Shown piece after piece: positions 40,220-49,841 of a stretch of DNA of 64,000 bases (position 1 is its first letter; every line of letters begins with the position of its first letter). The notes beneath the pieces are model-generated. The model saw only the letters and a list, made by a program, of their open reading frames with translations, did not search any database and had not been told where the DNA came from. This stretch comes from Brenneria roseae subsp. roseae (lineage in GTDB: Bacteria; Pseudomonadota; Gammaproteobacteria; Enterobacterales; Enterobacteriaceae): NCBI RefSeq assembly GCF_003115845.1, contig NZ_KZ819025.1:186001-250000 (forward strand). The letters run 5' to 3'. Made by a program: the position numbers and the translations under genes.

Positions 40220-40540
40220 CTAGGGTGCGTACTGCCACTTGAAGCGTCGCAGATCGATCTTGCCGTAGCGGTCAAAGACAATCCCTTCTGACAACAAGGC
40301 GGATTTTTGGCGCTGATAGTCTGCACCAATGAGCGATATTTCACCTTTGCGATTAATCACCCGGTGCCACGGAAGTTTGCTGTCATTGGGTAAGCGCTTT
40401 AACACGCCGCCAACTTGTCTGGAGGCGCGTGGAGAGCCAGCCAACATCGCCACTTCACCATAGGTCGTTACTTTGCCGTAAGGGATGGCCGCTACAATTT
40501 GGAAAATACGCTGGCGAAAATTGTCATTTTCTCCTGTCAT
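40220..40540 (-). CDS. atl: Atl (YbaZ), alkyltransferase-like protein
   Basis: Binds O6-alkylguanine in DNA and hands it to nucleotide excision repair. The methyltransferase fold is intact (SPRASRQVGGVLKRLP), but the nucleophile motif PCHR is PWHR (in KLPWHRVI), so it cannot accept alkyl groups; this is the defining ATL feature. ATG at 40540 follows AGGAA; the frame extends to 40642 without conservation. 106 aa against 129 in E. coli, which has a longer N-terminus. Confidence 0.92.
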   Translation of the reverse strand: MTGENDNFRQRIFQIVAAIPYGKVTTYGEVAMLAGSPRASRQVGGVLKRLPNDSKLPWHRVINRKGEISLIGADYQRQKSALLSEGIVFDRYGKIDLRRFKWQYAP

Positions 40541-40716
40541 CAACGCGTTCCTGTCTTTTTGAGTTTGGCACAGTGAAGAAAAGTGTATAGTGACATAGCA
40601 GTATGAGTAAGAAAACACCGGTTGGGATGTGTTAGCTTGCAATTGGCCATCCCATCACCGATAATGCCCACCGCTCTTTAGCAAGATAGCAAAATATCTT
40701 GTCATCGAGTCGTCAA

Positions 40717-40830
40717 TGGAGGCTCTGTCGGTTCTCCCGCAACATTAACCTGTGGACTCGGTCAGGTCCGGAAGGAAGCAGCCGCAGCAGGAGTCGTGTG
40801 TGCCGGGATGTAGCTGGCAGGGCCTCCACC
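40717..40830 (+). ncRNA. ffs: 4.5S RNA of the signal recognition particle
   Basis: 114 nt. Recognised by the Ffh-binding core CAGGTCCGGAAGGAAGCAGC with its GGAA tetraloop (about 40763–40783), the partner strand GTGTGCCGGGATGTAGCTGG, and closing pairs GGAGGC near the 5' end with GCCTCC near the 3' end. Lies in the conserved place between ybaZ and hha. Confidence 0.95.
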
Positions 40831-41318
40831 AATTTATCTCCCGTATTAATTTTCTTTGGTATCCAGAAGAGCGTTTGTTTATCGCTGCTGGTGTTTTCCC
40901 TGTTTAAGAAGAATCAGACACGTTGTGCCGTGAGTAGTGCTTTTGTCTATTCCGTTATTGCCTGCCTATCGCGTATTTATCTATCATCCCGGATATCACT
41001 CAAGCCACTGACTCGTATAAGAACGAACCCGATTGCGCGTTTGCCTGCCAGTGTCTCGAAATCTATCGGGGGGATATATAAAGAATAGTTTTGGTTATTG
41101 ATTGGGCTATCAATGAGGCTGGTAAAAATGAGGCGCGGCTGGAATTTAATAATGTTTATAAAAAAATACTATACTAATTATTGCTTTCATTGCGAATACA
41201 CTTTGTTACAAGTTTGGCTTTATTACTACATTAATAAACAAAACAAGAGTGATGGCCGATAAAGGGTTATCGGCACAATGTATTTTATATCAACGTTTGT
41301 ATACTTTGCGTCTGAGAA
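40831..41318. other. Gene-free region between ffs and hha
   Basis: 488 nt with no supported gene; open frames here have no family resemblance. The second half (about 41100–41250) is A+T-rich. A perfect hairpin GCCGATAA/TTATCGGC (41255–41274) lies 45 nt beyond the hha stop and may end hha transcripts. Confidence 0.5.
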
Positions 41319-41522
41319 TTAACGAACGTATTTCCATACCGCGGTGGGGACTTTGTCATAAAGCTTGTTCATCGTCAGTTCTGCCAGACGGTGGTCCGCT
41401 GCGGAATAGAACATCTCCAGCTCATCATTAGAGAGTTCATACTTGTTTTTCTCAATAACGCGCTCAAGCGTGTCAATGGTTGTGCATTTACGTAAACGCA
41501 TCAAATAATCGATTTTTTTCAT
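41319..41522 (-). CDS. hha: Hha, H-NS co-regulator
   Basis: Small nucleoid-associated protein that binds H-NS and silences A+T-rich and acquired genes; also the toxin half of the Hha–TomB pair. 67 aa, strongly conserved through [16 protein letters not shown] and [22 protein letters not shown] at 41522 after AAAGG. 56 nt downstream of tomB. Confidence 0.97.
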   Translation of the reverse strand: MKKIDYLMRLRKCTTIDTLERVIEKNKYELSNDELEMFYSAADHRLAELTMNKLYDKVPTAVWKYVR

Positions 41523-41578
41523 AATGGCCTTTGTGCAAACAGTACCTGGTGGTTAATAAATATAAGATAAATTATTGC

Positions 41579-41947
41579 TTAAGTTTTAGCAGGCGTACAG
41601 ATGTTCGCTTCTGAGAACATTCCGAATAATTTGTCTTTAGATTTCTGCCAACGGCGTAGCTCGGCGTCATTGATGCCGTAGTTGCTAAACAAAACGTAGG
41701 TATCATCTAAATACTTTTCAACCTGCTGGGAAAGCTTGTTTTCGTCAGGGTATTTTATTTTAAATGTGAGAATAAATGTAGCGATATGCTCAATAAGTTC
41801 ATTTAATTGGAGATTGATCGCAGATGTAGGGTCATTGACCCAGCCGTGACTGCTATCGCCTAACGTTGCAATGCTTTCGTCGCACAGATTCTCACATAAG
41901 AATCTGAGTTGGGCAATATCATAATGTTTCGGTGTGTACTCATCCAT
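41579..41947 (-). CDS. tomB: TomB (YbaJ), Hha antitoxin / biofilm modulator
   Basis: Partner of Hha; reported to neutralise Hha toxicity in an oxygen-dependent way through a cysteine, and to influence biofilm formation. 122 aa beginning MDEYTPKHYDIAQLRFLCE; cysteines at about 18, 22 and 117. Strong GGAGGG site before the ATG at 41947. First gene of tomB–hha. Confidence 0.95.
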   Translation of the reverse strand: MDEYTPKHYDIAQLRFLCENLCDESIATLGDSSHGWVNDPTSAINLQLNELIEHIATFILTFKIKYPDENKLSQQVEKYLDDTYVLFSNYGINDAELRRWQKSKDKLFGMFSEANICTPAKT

Positions 41948-42499
41948 ATCAATCCCTCCGTTAAGCCGTTATTCAGTGTTACTTCGGTTAACACCTGGTA
42001 AACAGGTAGACTGACGAAACTCATAGAAGATTTTAGCCATGTTTCTGTATTCATGACGTTACGATCAAAATCGTTATCTCTATGATTCTGACAGTCATAA
42101 ATTAGGCAACAACGACTACTGTACTTCCTGATATCAACAAGCTCACTTTCTACTTTAATACTAACACATGGCGTCTAAACTATACCATGCCGATACAAAT
42201 TACGTCATTCCCCTATGACTATAGCAAAATCGTCAGCAAGATTCGCGGGTAATAGATAAGCTTTTCGAGGCTATTTTTCAGGATTAAATGATCGTCATTT
42301 TGATGATGTGAATAGTCAGAGAATAATCTTGATATTAGATAACCAAATTAATTCTGTTATAAAATCGAGATGGCGAGGTGATCCCATAAGAGAGGTGTGG
42401 TGATATTATCTTATTGTTTTATCTATTTTTATTTAATGGTTTATAAAAAAAGCTCCATTACATGCATAACAGAGCTGGCGTAATTTTATAAGAAAATCG
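41948..42499. other. A+T-rich gene-free region upstream of tomB, with rpmJ2 terminator
   Basis: 552 nt with no supported gene, strongly A+T-rich from about 42050 on. It must hold the tomB–hha promoter. At its left-reading end is the rpmJ2 terminator (42445–42476). Such A+T-rich DNA next to hha is a natural target for H-NS/Hha binding (inference). Confidence 0.5.
42445..42476 (-). terminator. Terminator of rpmE2–rpmJ2
   Basis: On the minus strand AGCTC (42476–42472) pairs with GAGCT (42455–42451) and runs into seven Ts. It lies 24 nt after the rpmJ2 stop. Confidence 0.75.
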
Positions 42500-42643
42500 T
42501 TAACCTTTTTTCTTTTTCCTGCCTTGTACGGCCTTAAAACGTGGATTGCTTTTACATATAACATAGACGCGTCCACGGCGGCGTACCACGATACAGTCTT
42601 TATGACGGTTTTTTGCCGATCGCAGCGAGCTAAGTACCTGCAT
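42500..42643 (-). CDS. rpmJ2: Ribosomal protein L36 type B (YkgO), zinc-independent paralogue
   Basis: 47-aa basic protein beginning [17 protein letters not shown], with [20 protein letters not shown] at the end, clearly YkgO. The full C-C-C-H zinc ribbon of ordinary L36 is not present (only two cysteines). It replaces L36 when zinc is scarce. ATG at 42643 after AGAGAGG; 17 nt downstream of rpmE2 in the same operon. Confidence 0.95.
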   Translation of the reverse strand: MQVLSSLRSAKNRHKDCIVVRRRGRVYVICKSNPRFKAVQGRKKKKG

Positions 42644-42660
42644 ATGAATAATTCCTCTCT

Positions 42661-42909
42661 TTACTTAAAGAAGTGTCCAAAACGTTGCTGGAAGCGAGCC
42701 GTGCTGCCTTCTTTCGCATATTCTTTCTGCTTCCCGGTATAGTAAGGGTGAGATGCCGAAGAAACATCAATAGTGACATAGGGATAGCTGACGCCTTCCA
42801 GCTCGATGGTGCGATCCGTTCTGATGGTTGAGCCAATACGGTAGTACACGCCGGCACTGGTATCATGGAATACCACTGTCCGATAATCAGGATGAATATT
42901 TGCTTTCAT
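42661..42909 (-). CDS. rpmE2: Ribosomal protein L31 type B (YkgM), zinc-independent
   Basis: 82 aa, [20 protein letters not shown]; it contains no cysteine, the mark of the C-minus L31 that frees zinc when it displaces the zinc-bound form. [12 protein letters not shown] and [10 protein letters not shown] are conserved. Start at 42909 after AAGG, with a Zur box only 8 nt upstream of the start codon. In E. coli this pair is elsewhere on the chromosome. Confidence 0.96.
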   Translation of the reverse strand: MKANIHPDYRTVVFHDTSAGVYYRIGSTIRTDRTIELEGVSYPYVTIDVSSASHPYYTGKQKEYAKEGSTARFQQRFGHFFK

Positions 42910-42917
42910 AGTCGCCT

Positions 42918-42940
42918 TAAATGTTATGTTATAACATATC
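42918..42940 (-). promoter_or_regulatory. Zur box controlling rpmE2–rpmJ2
   Basis: A 23-bp near-palindrome with half-sites AAATGTTATG and TATAACATATC around a central T. It differs from the E. coli Zur consensus (GAAATGTTATA-N-TATAACATTTC) at three of 22 positions. Placed at the rpmE2 leader, so zinc-bound Zur would block transcription. Confidence 0.88.
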
Positions 42941-43022
42941 TATATATTGCGCTTTTTTGCCACATGAATCAACCCTGATATTTGAGTGGTTACTTTGATT
43001 TGAGGCTGAGGAAAGCGGGCAG

Positions 43023-43046
43023 TAAAAAGGCCGCATTCGCGGCCTT
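43023..43046 (-). terminator. Intrinsic terminator of acrAB
   Basis: AAGGCCGC (43027–43034) pairs with GCGGCCTT (43039–43046); on the minus strand it is followed by TTTTT. Confidence 0.85.
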
Positions 43047-43066
43047 GGAGAGCAGTGGATTAAGCC

Positions 43067-46000
43067 TTAGTGAGGCTCTACCTTGTGATGCTGTTCTGAC
43101 TCGTCAATCTTCTTTCCGAAGCGGCGGCGTACCACCACAAAGAACACTGGAACGAAGAATATCGCCAGAACGGTAGCGGTGATCATCCCACCCATCACGC
43201 CTGTACCCACGGCGTTCTGTGCACCGGAACCGGCACCTGAGCTGATAACCAGCGGCAGTACACCAAGAATGAAGGCAAGTGATGTCATCAGTATTGGGCG
43301 CAAACGCATACGGACGGCGTCCAACGTTGCTTCAATCAGACCCTTGCCTTCTTTCTCCATCAGGTCTTTGGCAAACTCGACGATCAATATGGCGTTTTTC
43401 GCGGATAACCCTATGGTTGTCAGCAGGCCTACCTTGAAGTAAACGTCGTTTTCAAGACCACGCATATTGGCGGCGATCAACGCGCCAATAATACCCAGTG
43501 GTACAACCAGCATGACGGAGAACGGGATAGACCAGCTTTCATAAAGCGCCGCCAGACACAGGAATACCACAATCAATGAAATAGCATAGATTGCAGGAGC
43601 CTGATTACCTGACAAACGTTCCTGGTAAGACATACCCGTCCATTCGTAACCGATGCCTGTGGGCAATTTGGTCACAAACTCTTCCATCAATGCCATGGCT
43701 TCACCCGTACTCTTGCCTGGAACGGCTTCCCCCTGGATTTGCATGGAAGGCTGGCCATTGTAACGTTCCAGACGTGGTGAACCATATTCCCAATGACTTT
43801 GGGTGAACGCCGAGAATGGCACCATCTGTCCGTTACTGCCGCGGATATACCAGGCCTTGATATCATCCGGGAGCATACGGAAAGGCGCATCCGCCTGAAC
43901 GTACACTTTTTTCACGCGGCCGCGGTCGATAAAGTCATTCACGTAGCTTCCGCCCAGGGCTGTCGCCAGTGTCGCGTTGATATCCGCCAAGGAAATACCC
44001 AGCGCCTGTGCTTTTTCATGGTCAACATCAAGTCGGAACTGCGGTGTATCTTCCATGCCGTTAGGTCGAACTTTCACCAGCGTGTCAGGACGCTGAGCGG
44101 CCATACCCAAGAGTTGGTTACGGGCCTCCGTCAGTTTTTCGTGACCGAGGTTAGCCTGATCGATCAACTGGAAGTCGAAACCGGTAGCAGTACCCAGTTC
44201 GACAATCGCAGGGATGTTGGCTGCAATAACGATAGCCTCTTTAATTTGGCTGAATACGGCGTTGGCTCTGCCGGCGATAGCGGTAACTTTATTTTCATCG
44301 CCACGACGCTCGTTCCAGTCTTTGAGACTGGCGAACGCCAATCCCGCATTCTGGCCGCGGCCAGAAAAACCGAAACCAGTAACCGTAAAGACTGATTGAA
44401 CGTTGTCCTTTTCATTCTCCATGTAGTATTTGGACACACTGTCCATGATTTTCTGGGTATTTTCCTGCGTTGCACCTGCGGGTAGCTGCACAATATTCAG
44501 CAGAACCCCCTGATCTTCGTCCGGCAAGAAAGAACTTGGCAAACGCAGGAACAGGAGCGCCAGACCCACAACAATGAGCAGATAGACGACCAGATAACGA
44601 CCCGTGCTGCGCAGGATATTTGCTACGCTGTCGGTGTAATGGTGAGAGCTTTTTTCAAACAGTCTGTTGAACCAGCCGAAAAATCCCGTTTTCTCGCCAT
44701 GATCGCCTTTGGCAATAGGTTTCAGCAGCGTGGCGCAGAGGGCAGGGGTCAGAATCAATGCCACCAGCACAGACAGCACCATTGCGGAAACAATCGTGAT
44801 GGAGAACTGACGGTAAATAGCCCCTGTGGATCCGCCAGTGAACGCCATGGGGACGAATACTGCTGACAGAACCAGGGCAATACCGACCAGCGCGCCCTGT
44901 ATCTGTTCCATGGAGCGTTTTGTCGCTTCTTTCGGCGGCAATCCTTCTTCCGCCATGACGCGTTCCACGTTTTCGACCACGACGATGGCATCATCCACCA
45001 GAAGCCCGATTGCCAGAACCATCGCAAACATGGTCAAGGTGTTAATGGAGTAACCAAAGGCCGAGAGGATGGCGAATGTACCCAGCAGAACAACCGGTAC
45101 CGCAATCGTAGGAATCAGCGTGGCGCGGAAGTTCTGCAAGAACAGATACATCACCAGGAAAACCAGTACGATGGCTTCTGCCAGTGTTTTTACCACTTCG
45201 TTAATTGAGATTTTAACGAAAGGGGTTGTGTCATAGGGATAAACGACTTTCAGCCCGGAAGGAAAGAATTCTTCCAGGTTGGCCAGTTCGTTTTTTACTG
45301 CGGTTGCCGTATCCAGCGCGTTCGCACCGGTTGCCAGTTTGATACCGATACCCGCAGCGGGTTGACCGTTGAAGCGGGCGATAATGTCATAGCTTTCGGC
45401 CCCGAGTTCGACACGCGCTACGTCCTTTAAACGAACCTGTGAGCCATCCGTGTTCACCTTCAGCAGAATCTGCGAGAATTGCTCCGGCGAGTTCAAACGG
45501 GTCTGCGCAATGATTGACGAGTTCAACTGCTGGCCGGGAACCGGAGGCGAGCCGCCCAACTGGCCTGCCGCAATCTGGTTGTTCTGCACCGTGATAGCTG
45601 AAGTTACGTCACTGGTCGTCAACTGATAGTTATTCAGCTTGTTCGGGTCCAGCCAGATACGCATTGCGTACTGTGCGCCAAACAGCTGTGCATCACCCAC
45701 GCCGGAAGTACGGCTGATCGGATCTTTGACGTTAGCCGCCACATAGTCCGCAATATCTTCCTGCGATAATTTGCCGTCTTCACTGATGAAGGCTGCAACC
45801 ATCAAGAAGCTGCTGCTGGATTTCTGGACGTTCACCCCTTGTTGCTGAACTTCCTGAGGCAGTAAAGGCATTGCCAACTGTAGCTTGTTTTGTACCTGAA
45901 CCTGAGCAATGTCGGCGTTGGTGCCGGCATCAAAGGTCAAGGTAATCTGTACGGTACCAGATGAGTCACTGCTTGATGCCATGTACATCAGATTATCGAT

Positions 46001-46213
46001 ACCGTTCATATTCTGTTCGATAACCTGCGTAACAGAGTCTTGCAGCGTTGACGCATCGGCCCCCGGATAATTTGCTGTCACTTCAATTGCGGGTGGCGCG
46101 ATCGTCGGATATTGGGCAATGGGCAATTTTACAATTGCCAGCAACCCCGCCAGCATCACGATAATGGCGAGTACCCATGCAAAAATGGGGCGATCTATAA
46201 AAAACTTAGCCAT
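43067..46213 (-). CDS. acrB: AcrB, RND multidrug efflux pump
   Basis: Proton-driven inner-membrane trimer that exports drugs, bile salts and dyes through AcrA and TolC. Two six-helix halves and large periplasmic loops; proton-relay residues Asp407 and Asp408 are in [10 protein letters not shown], matching E. coli numbering. 1048 aa (E. coli 1049). 16 nt downstream of acrA, followed by a terminator. Confidence 0.98.
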   Translation of the reverse strand: MAKFFIDRPIFAWVLAIIVMLAGLLAIVKLPIAQYPTIAPPAIEVTANYPGADASTLQDSVTQVIEQNMNGIDNLMYMASSSDSSGTVQITLTFDAGTNADIAQVQVQNKLQLAMPLLPQEVQQQGVNVQKSSSSFLMVAAFISEDGKLSQEDIADYVAANVKDPISRTSGVGDAQLFGAQYAMRIWLDPNKLNNYQLTTSDVTSAITVQNNQIAAGQLGGSPPVPGQQLNSSIIAQTRLNSPEQFSQILLKVNTDGSQVRLKDVARVELGAESYDIIARFNGQPAAGIGIKLATGANALDTATAVKNELANLEEFFPSGLKVVYPYDTTPFVKISINEVVKTLAEAIVLVFLVMYLFLQNFRATLIPTIAVPVVLLGTFAILSAFGYSINTLTMFAMVLAIGLLVDDAIVVVENVERVMAEEGLPPKEATKRSMEQIQGALVGIALVLSAVFVPMAFTGGSTGAIYRQFSITIVSAMVLSVLVALILTPALCATLLKPIAKGDHGEKTGFFGWFNRLFEKSSHHYTDSVANILRSTGRYLVVYLLIVVGLALLFLRLPSSFLPDEDQGVLLNIVQLPAGATQENTQKIMDSVSKYYMENEKDNVQSVFTVTGFGFSGRGQNAGLAFASLKDWNERRGDENKVTAIAGRANAVFSQIKEAIVIAANIPAIVELGTATGFDFQLIDQANLGHEKLTEARNQLLGMAAQRPDTLVKVRPNGMEDTPQFRLDVDHEKAQALGISLADINATLATALGGSYVNDFIDRGRVKKVYVQADAPFRMLPDDIKAWYIRGSNGQMVPFSAFTQSHWEYGSPRLERYNGQPSMQIQGEAVPGKSTGEAMALMEEFVTKLPTGIGYEWTGMSYQERLSGNQAPAIYAISLIVVFLCLAALYESWSIPFSVMLVVPLGIIGALIAANMRGLENDVYFKVGLLTTIGLSAKNAILIVEFAKDLMEKEGKGLIEATLDAVRMRLRPILMTSLAFILGVLPLVISSGAGSGAQNAVGTGVMGGMITATVLAIFFVPVFFVVVRRRFGKKIDESEQHHKVEPH

Positions 46214-46229
46214 GAATTACCGGCTCCTG

Positions 46230-47423
46230 TTAAGACTTCGCGGGTTCAGCCGACGCTTGCTGCGGCTGCTCATTATCTTGAGCGACTTCTTGGGCCTTCA
46301 CTTGTATACCGGGTCTGATTTTTTGCAGGCCGGTGAGAATAACGCGATCGCCTTCTTTCAAGCCTTCCGTAACCAACCATTTGTCACCAATTGCTTTACT
46401 GGTTTTAAGCGAACGCGGTTCGACTTTATCGCCTTCTCCGACAAGCATCGCCGTTGCTTCACCGCGTGGATCGCGGGTAATTCCCTGCTGTGGAACCAGT
46501 AACGCATTATTGTTTATACCGGACTCGAGACGCGCACGTACAAACATGCCGGGCAGAAGGTCGTGTTGCGGGTTAGGGAAAATGGCCCGTAAGGTGATTG
46601 AACCTGTGGTTTCATCAACGGTCACGTCCGAAAATTCCAGCGTACCCGGATGACCGTATTCTGAACCATCTTCCAGCAGCAGACGAACGGTCGCTTTACC
46701 TTCGTTCTGCTTCAGCGTGCCGTTTTCCAGTTCTTTTTTCAGTTGCAGGAAATCATTACTGGATTGCGTGACATCGACATACATCGGATCCAACTGCTGT
46801 ACGGTGGTTAATGCGGTGGTTTGACCGGTGGAAACCAGCGCGCCTTCTGTTACCGTGGATTTACCAATCCGACCGGAGATCGGCGAACTTACTTTGGTAT
46901 AGGCGAGGTTGATCTGAGCGGTATCTACCGCGGCTTGCGCGGCCTGAACAGCGGCATCGGCCTGACGGGACGTTGCAACCGCCTGATCGTAATCCTGTTT
47001 GCTGATGTAATTGGTTCCCAGCAGAGGTTTGTAACGATTAACGGTTAAACGAGCGATTTCAGCGCTGGCCTGTGCCTGTGCTAATGAGCCTCTGGCACTA
47101 TTATAACTGGCCTCATACGTCGCAGGATCGATCTGATACAGTGATGCGCCAGCCTGAATATCACTTCCTTCAACAAAGTTGCGTTTCAGAATAATGCCAC
47201 CGACCTGAGGGCGAACTTCTGCAATGCGATAGGCATTGGTACGGCCAGGCAAGTCAGTCGTGACATTCAGTGACTGTGTTTTCAATGTCACAATACCCAC
47301 TTCAGGAGCCTGTTGTTGCGCATCAGCCTGCTGATTTTCACTACTGTCGCACCCTGCGAGAATTAAGCCGCCAGAAAGCATCAGAACTGCCGCCAGAGGC
47401 GTTAGCCCTCTGTTTTTGTTCAT
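46230..47423 (-). CDS. acrA: AcrA, periplasmic adaptor lipoprotein of AcrAB–TolC
   Basis: Membrane-fusion protein with lipobox LAGC (Cys at residue 25), lipoyl, alpha-hairpin (about 100–170), beta-barrel and membrane-proximal domains. Links AcrB to TolC. 397 aa, as in E. coli. ATG at 47423 after GAGG. Divergent from its repressor acrR. Confidence 0.98.
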   Translation of the reverse strand: MNKNRGLTPLAAVLMLSGGLILAGCDSSENQQADAQQQAPEVGIVTLKTQSLNVTTDLPGRTNAYRIAEVRPQVGGIILKRNFVEGSDIQAGASLYQIDPATYEASYNSARGSLAQAQASAEIARLTVNRYKPLLGTNYISKQDYDQAVATSRQADAAVQAAQAAVDTAQINLAYTKVSSPISGRIGKSTVTEGALVSTGQTTALTTVQQLDPMYVDVTQSSNDFLQLKKELENGTLKQNEGKATVRLLLEDGSEYGHPGTLEFSDVTVDETTGSITLRAIFPNPQHDLLPGMFVRARLESGINNNALLVPQQGITRDPRGEATAMLVGEGDKVEPRSLKTSKAIGDKWLVTEGLKEGDRVILTGLQKIRPGIQVKAQEVAQDNEQPQQASAEPAKS

Positions 47424-47512
47424 AGATAAACCTCAAGTGTCCGATTTGAAATTGACCAATGGATCACGTGCTTAAAACCCATTGCTGCGATAGTCTTATC
47501 TTCATGCTATGT

Positions 47513-47536
47513 TACATACATACTCGAATGTATGTA
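47513..47536. promoter_or_regulatory. AcrR operator in the acrA–acrR divergent region
   Basis: A 24-bp inverted repeat with half-sites TACATACAT and ATGTATGTA around six central bases. Both half-sites are identical to the E. coli AcrR operator; only the centre differs. Confidence 0.9.
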
Positions 47537-47564
47537 AATCACACTTTCCTTCAAATACAGCGAT

Positions 47565-47583
47565 ATGGCACGAAAAACCAAAC
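47565..47583. promoter_or_regulatory. Marbox (MarA/SoxS/Rob site) overlapping the acrR start
   Basis: ATGGCACGAAAAACCAAAC fits the marbox consensus AYnGCACnnWnnRYYAAAY at every defined position and begins at the acrR ATG, as in E. coli, where the acrAB marbox also overlaps acrR. It should let MarA-type activators raise acrAB expression. Confidence 0.82.
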
Positions 47584-48206
47584 TACAGGCTCAAGAAACC
47601 CGACGACAAATAATTGATGCAGCGTTGAGAGTATTCTCAGAGCATGGTGTATCTGCTACGTCACTGGCTGATATTGCCGCTGCCGCAGGCGTTACCCGTG
47701 GCGCTATTTACTGGCATTTCAAAAACAAAGCTGAATTATTTGATGAAATATGGGCATTAGCAGAAGCAAAAATCAGTGATTTTGAAATAGAGTATCAGAC
47801 AAAATTCCCTGATAATCCACTCCTTGTGATGCGTGAATTATTGATTTATATGCTTCGTTTAACCGTCAATGACCCTCAGTGGCGCTCCATGATGGAAATC
47901 ATTTTTCATAAATGTGAGTTTGTAGGTGAAATGCTACAGTCTTATAACGCTCGCAAAGCGCTTTATCTTTCCTGCTACACCGACATTGAAGATAACCTGA
48001 TACGATGTATTCGTTTGGGGATGCTGCCAGCGGATGTTCATCCCCGTCGCGCCGCTATCGCATTACGCGCCTATTTTTCGGGCATTATGGAAAACTGGTT
48101 GTTCATGCCCGAGAGCTTCAACCTTGAGCAGGACGCGCCCACATTGACAGATGCTTTTATTGATATGCTTCGCTTCAGCACGGCCATTCGTCATACTGCT
48201 GTCTGA
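47565..48206 (+). CDS. acrR: AcrR, TetR-family repressor of acrAB
   Basis: N-terminal TetR helix-turn-helix (about residues 12–56, TSLADIAAAAGVTRGAIYWHFKNKAELF) and a ligand domain. Represses acrAB and itself; released by pump substrates. The N-terminal third is nearly identical to E. coli; the C-terminal half is more divergent, as usual for ligand domains. 213 aa. Divergent from acrA. Confidence 0.96.
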   Translation: MARKTKLQAQETRRQIIDAALRVFSEHGVSATSLADIAAAAGVTRGAIYWHFKNKAELFDEIWALAEAKISDFEIEYQTKFPDNPLLVMRELLIYMLRLTVNDPQWRSMMEIIFHKCEFVGEMLQSYNARKALYLSCYTDIEDNLIRCIRLGMLPADVHPRRAAIALRAYFSGIMENWLFMPESFNLEQDAPTLTDAFIDMLRFSTAIRHTAV

Positions 48207-48254
48207 TCGGCTCATTGAATATCGCTCGGTCTGGCTGTGTCGTTGATATGGGCG

Positions 48255-48276
48255 ACGGGCGCTTGTCATCGCCCGT
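48255..48276. terminator. Hairpin between convergent acrR and rsmS
   Basis: ACGGGCG (48255–48261) pairs with CGCCCGT (48270–48276), loop of 8. Likely a shared transcript end. Confidence 0.55.
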
Positions 48277-48286
48277 GCTTTGAAGG

Positions 48287-48451
48287 CTACGCTTCGGTAG
48301 GTTTTTTTTCCTGCTGCGCCTTCTTCTGAAAGTCTTCGCGTACGATTTCCAGGGCAGCCAGGGCAAGCTGCGGTTCGATTTGGTTATCTTCCAGTAACAT
48401 GATCAGATCGACTGCCAGTTTGATCTCCGGGGGCGCATTTTCCAGTGACAT
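48287..48451 (-). CDS. rsmS: RsmS (YbaM), small conserved protein
   Basis: 54 aa beginning [20 protein letters not shown], with [20 protein letters not shown]. It is clearly E. coli YbaM (53 aa, MSLENAPDDVKLAVDLI). In Pectobacterium the homologue RsmS was described as a regulator of secondary metabolism and virulence traits, as I recall it; the mechanism is unclear. ATG at 48451 behind GAGGGAGGGG. Upstream of it lies priC, 63 nt away on the same strand. Confidence 0.93.
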   Translation of the reverse strand: MSLENAPPEIKLAVDLIMLLEDNQIEPQLALAALEIVREDFQKKAQQEKKPTEA

Positions 48452-48514
48452 AACGGATTCCCCTCCCTCATATTCTGTATGGGTCTTTCAGATATAGCAG
48501 AAAGACCACACAAT

Positions 48515-49051
48515 TTACAGGCCCTGCTCGTTGCGTTCGATTAAGCGTTCCAGTCGGGAGAGTGCCTGCCGGCAGCGCGATAGTCGACCTTCCAGCGCCG
48601 CCAGTTCTTTTTGCAGCCGCTGTTGTTCACTGAATAACGTTTGTGTACTGAGCAGGCTTTCCCTGTCCTGAATCATGGAGAGCAGGCGGCGTTCGTAACC
48701 TTGATGTTCCGCTAATTTATGGTAGAGATCGTCTGCCGGGGGAGTGGTTGGCTGTTCCTGGCGTCGTAACGATTGTGTGGCCGACTCGCGTTGTAGCGCC
48801 GTAATTTGACTGACCAGTTTTTCTGCCATGAAGGCGACCTGTTCCGTGCGTTGTTCCGCGACCAGTTGCCGGATCAAATGTAAGTTCTGGCTGACTTCCG
48901 CGAAGTAATCTTTCAGGCGCGTACCATAGCTGCTGAATAATTGACGATCGAAACGCGACTGTGAAACGGATTTATTCGCGATCGGCTCGATTTCTTTTGC
49001 CAGCGTTGCAATCTGCTGTTCAAGAACCAGCAGCAGTTTGTGAGTGTTCAC
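48515..49051 (-). CDS. priC: PriC, primosomal replication protein N''
   Basis: Reloads DnaB helicase at stalled forks with Rep. 178 aa (E. coli 175), helical and Arg/Gln-rich; N-terminus LLLVLEQQIATLAKEIEP, C-terminus LSRCRQALSRLERLIERNEQ. Divergent from ybaN, as in E. coli. Confidence 0.94.
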   Translation of the reverse strand: MNTHKLLLVLEQQIATLAKEIEPIANKSVSQSRFDRQLFSSYGTRLKDYFAEVSQNLHLIRQLVAEQRTEQVAFMAEKLVSQITALQRESATQSLRRQEQPTTPPADDLYHKLAEHQGYERRLLSMIQDRESLLSTQTLFSEQQRLQKELAALEGRLSRCRQALSRLERLIERNEQGL

Positions 49052-49214
49052 ATTATTCCCCTACGCCAAGCGGATAGCCCAGCTTGCCTGTAATGATAGG
49101 CCGGTACAAGTTAATGTCGTTGTCCGGAATGAGAATATCTTAACTAACCAGTCGAAAAAGTTGGTGATAAAGTGTCATTGTCATAGCCGATGTTTTTAGA
49201 TCGCAAGGGTGAAT

Positions 49215-49607
49215 ATGTATCGTGTGGCGTTGATAATATTAGGGTGGATCGCTGTGGTGCTGGCAACGCTTGGCGTGGTGTTGCCCCTGCTGCCGACTAC
49301 GCCGTTTCTATTATTGGCGGCGTGGTGTTTCGCCCGTTCGTCTCCGCGTTTTCATTATTGGCTGCTTTATCGTTCATGGTTCGGCGGTTATTTACGTCAT
49401 TGGCAGCAATACCGGGCGTTACCGCCGGGAGCAAAGTGGAAGGCGGTTACCGTTATTTTGTTAACGTTTGCGCTCTCGCTTTGGCTGGTTAAAATGATCT
49501 GGGTAAGAGTCTTGCTACTGGTGATTCTGGCAATTTTATTGACCTTTATGCTTCGTTTACCGGTTATTGATCCGGAACAACAAAAAATTTCCGGAAGAAA
49601 TTTTTAA
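49215..49607 (+). CDS. ybaN: YbaN, DUF454 inner-membrane protein
   Basis: Small membrane protein of unknown function, about three to four helices. The motif GVVLPLLPTTPFLLLAAWCFARSSPRFH (about residues 21–48) defines DUF454. ATG at 49215 gives MYRVALIILGW as in E. coli and follows AAGGG at good spacing; the GTG at 49209 overlaps that site. 130 aa. Confidence 0.93.
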   Translation: MYRVALIILGWIAVVLATLGVVLPLLPTTPFLLLAAWCFARSSPRFHYWLLYRSWFGGYLRHWQQYRALPPGAKWKAVTVILLTFALSLWLVKMIWVRVLLLVILAILLTFMLRLPVIDPEQQKISGRNF

Positions 49608-49641
49608 TAACGCGTGGCGTTAACCGTTAGGTGACGAGGCT

Positions 49642-49660
49642 CGACAGCCCGTCATAAAAA
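49642..49660 (-). repeat. Fragment of the three-hairpin repeat (copy E, reversed)
   Basis: Read on the minus strand, TTTTTATGACGGGCTGTCG matches the first-hairpin start of copies A, B and D with its preceding T-run. Only this end is present. It lies in the 234-nt ybaN–apt gap, which must also hold the apt promoter. Confidence 0.5.
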
Positions 49661-49841
49661 GCGCGCTGACGCCGTGCAGATGGTTGCTTTTATCTGCCAG
49701 TTTGACTAGATTTGACCGTTTTCGTGCGCCGGCCGCCATTTCCTTTCTTTCGCAAGTGTGTCAATTCACTGGCAGATGAAGTGCTGGAAGTGGTGTGTGG
49801 GTCAGCATTAGTATGATTAGAACGTTTTATCAGGCACAGAT

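Noticed and set aside
40699-41088. 129-codon frame running through the 4.5S RNA gene
   Set aside because: Its first third is the SRP RNA itself; no recognisable protein and no ribosome site.
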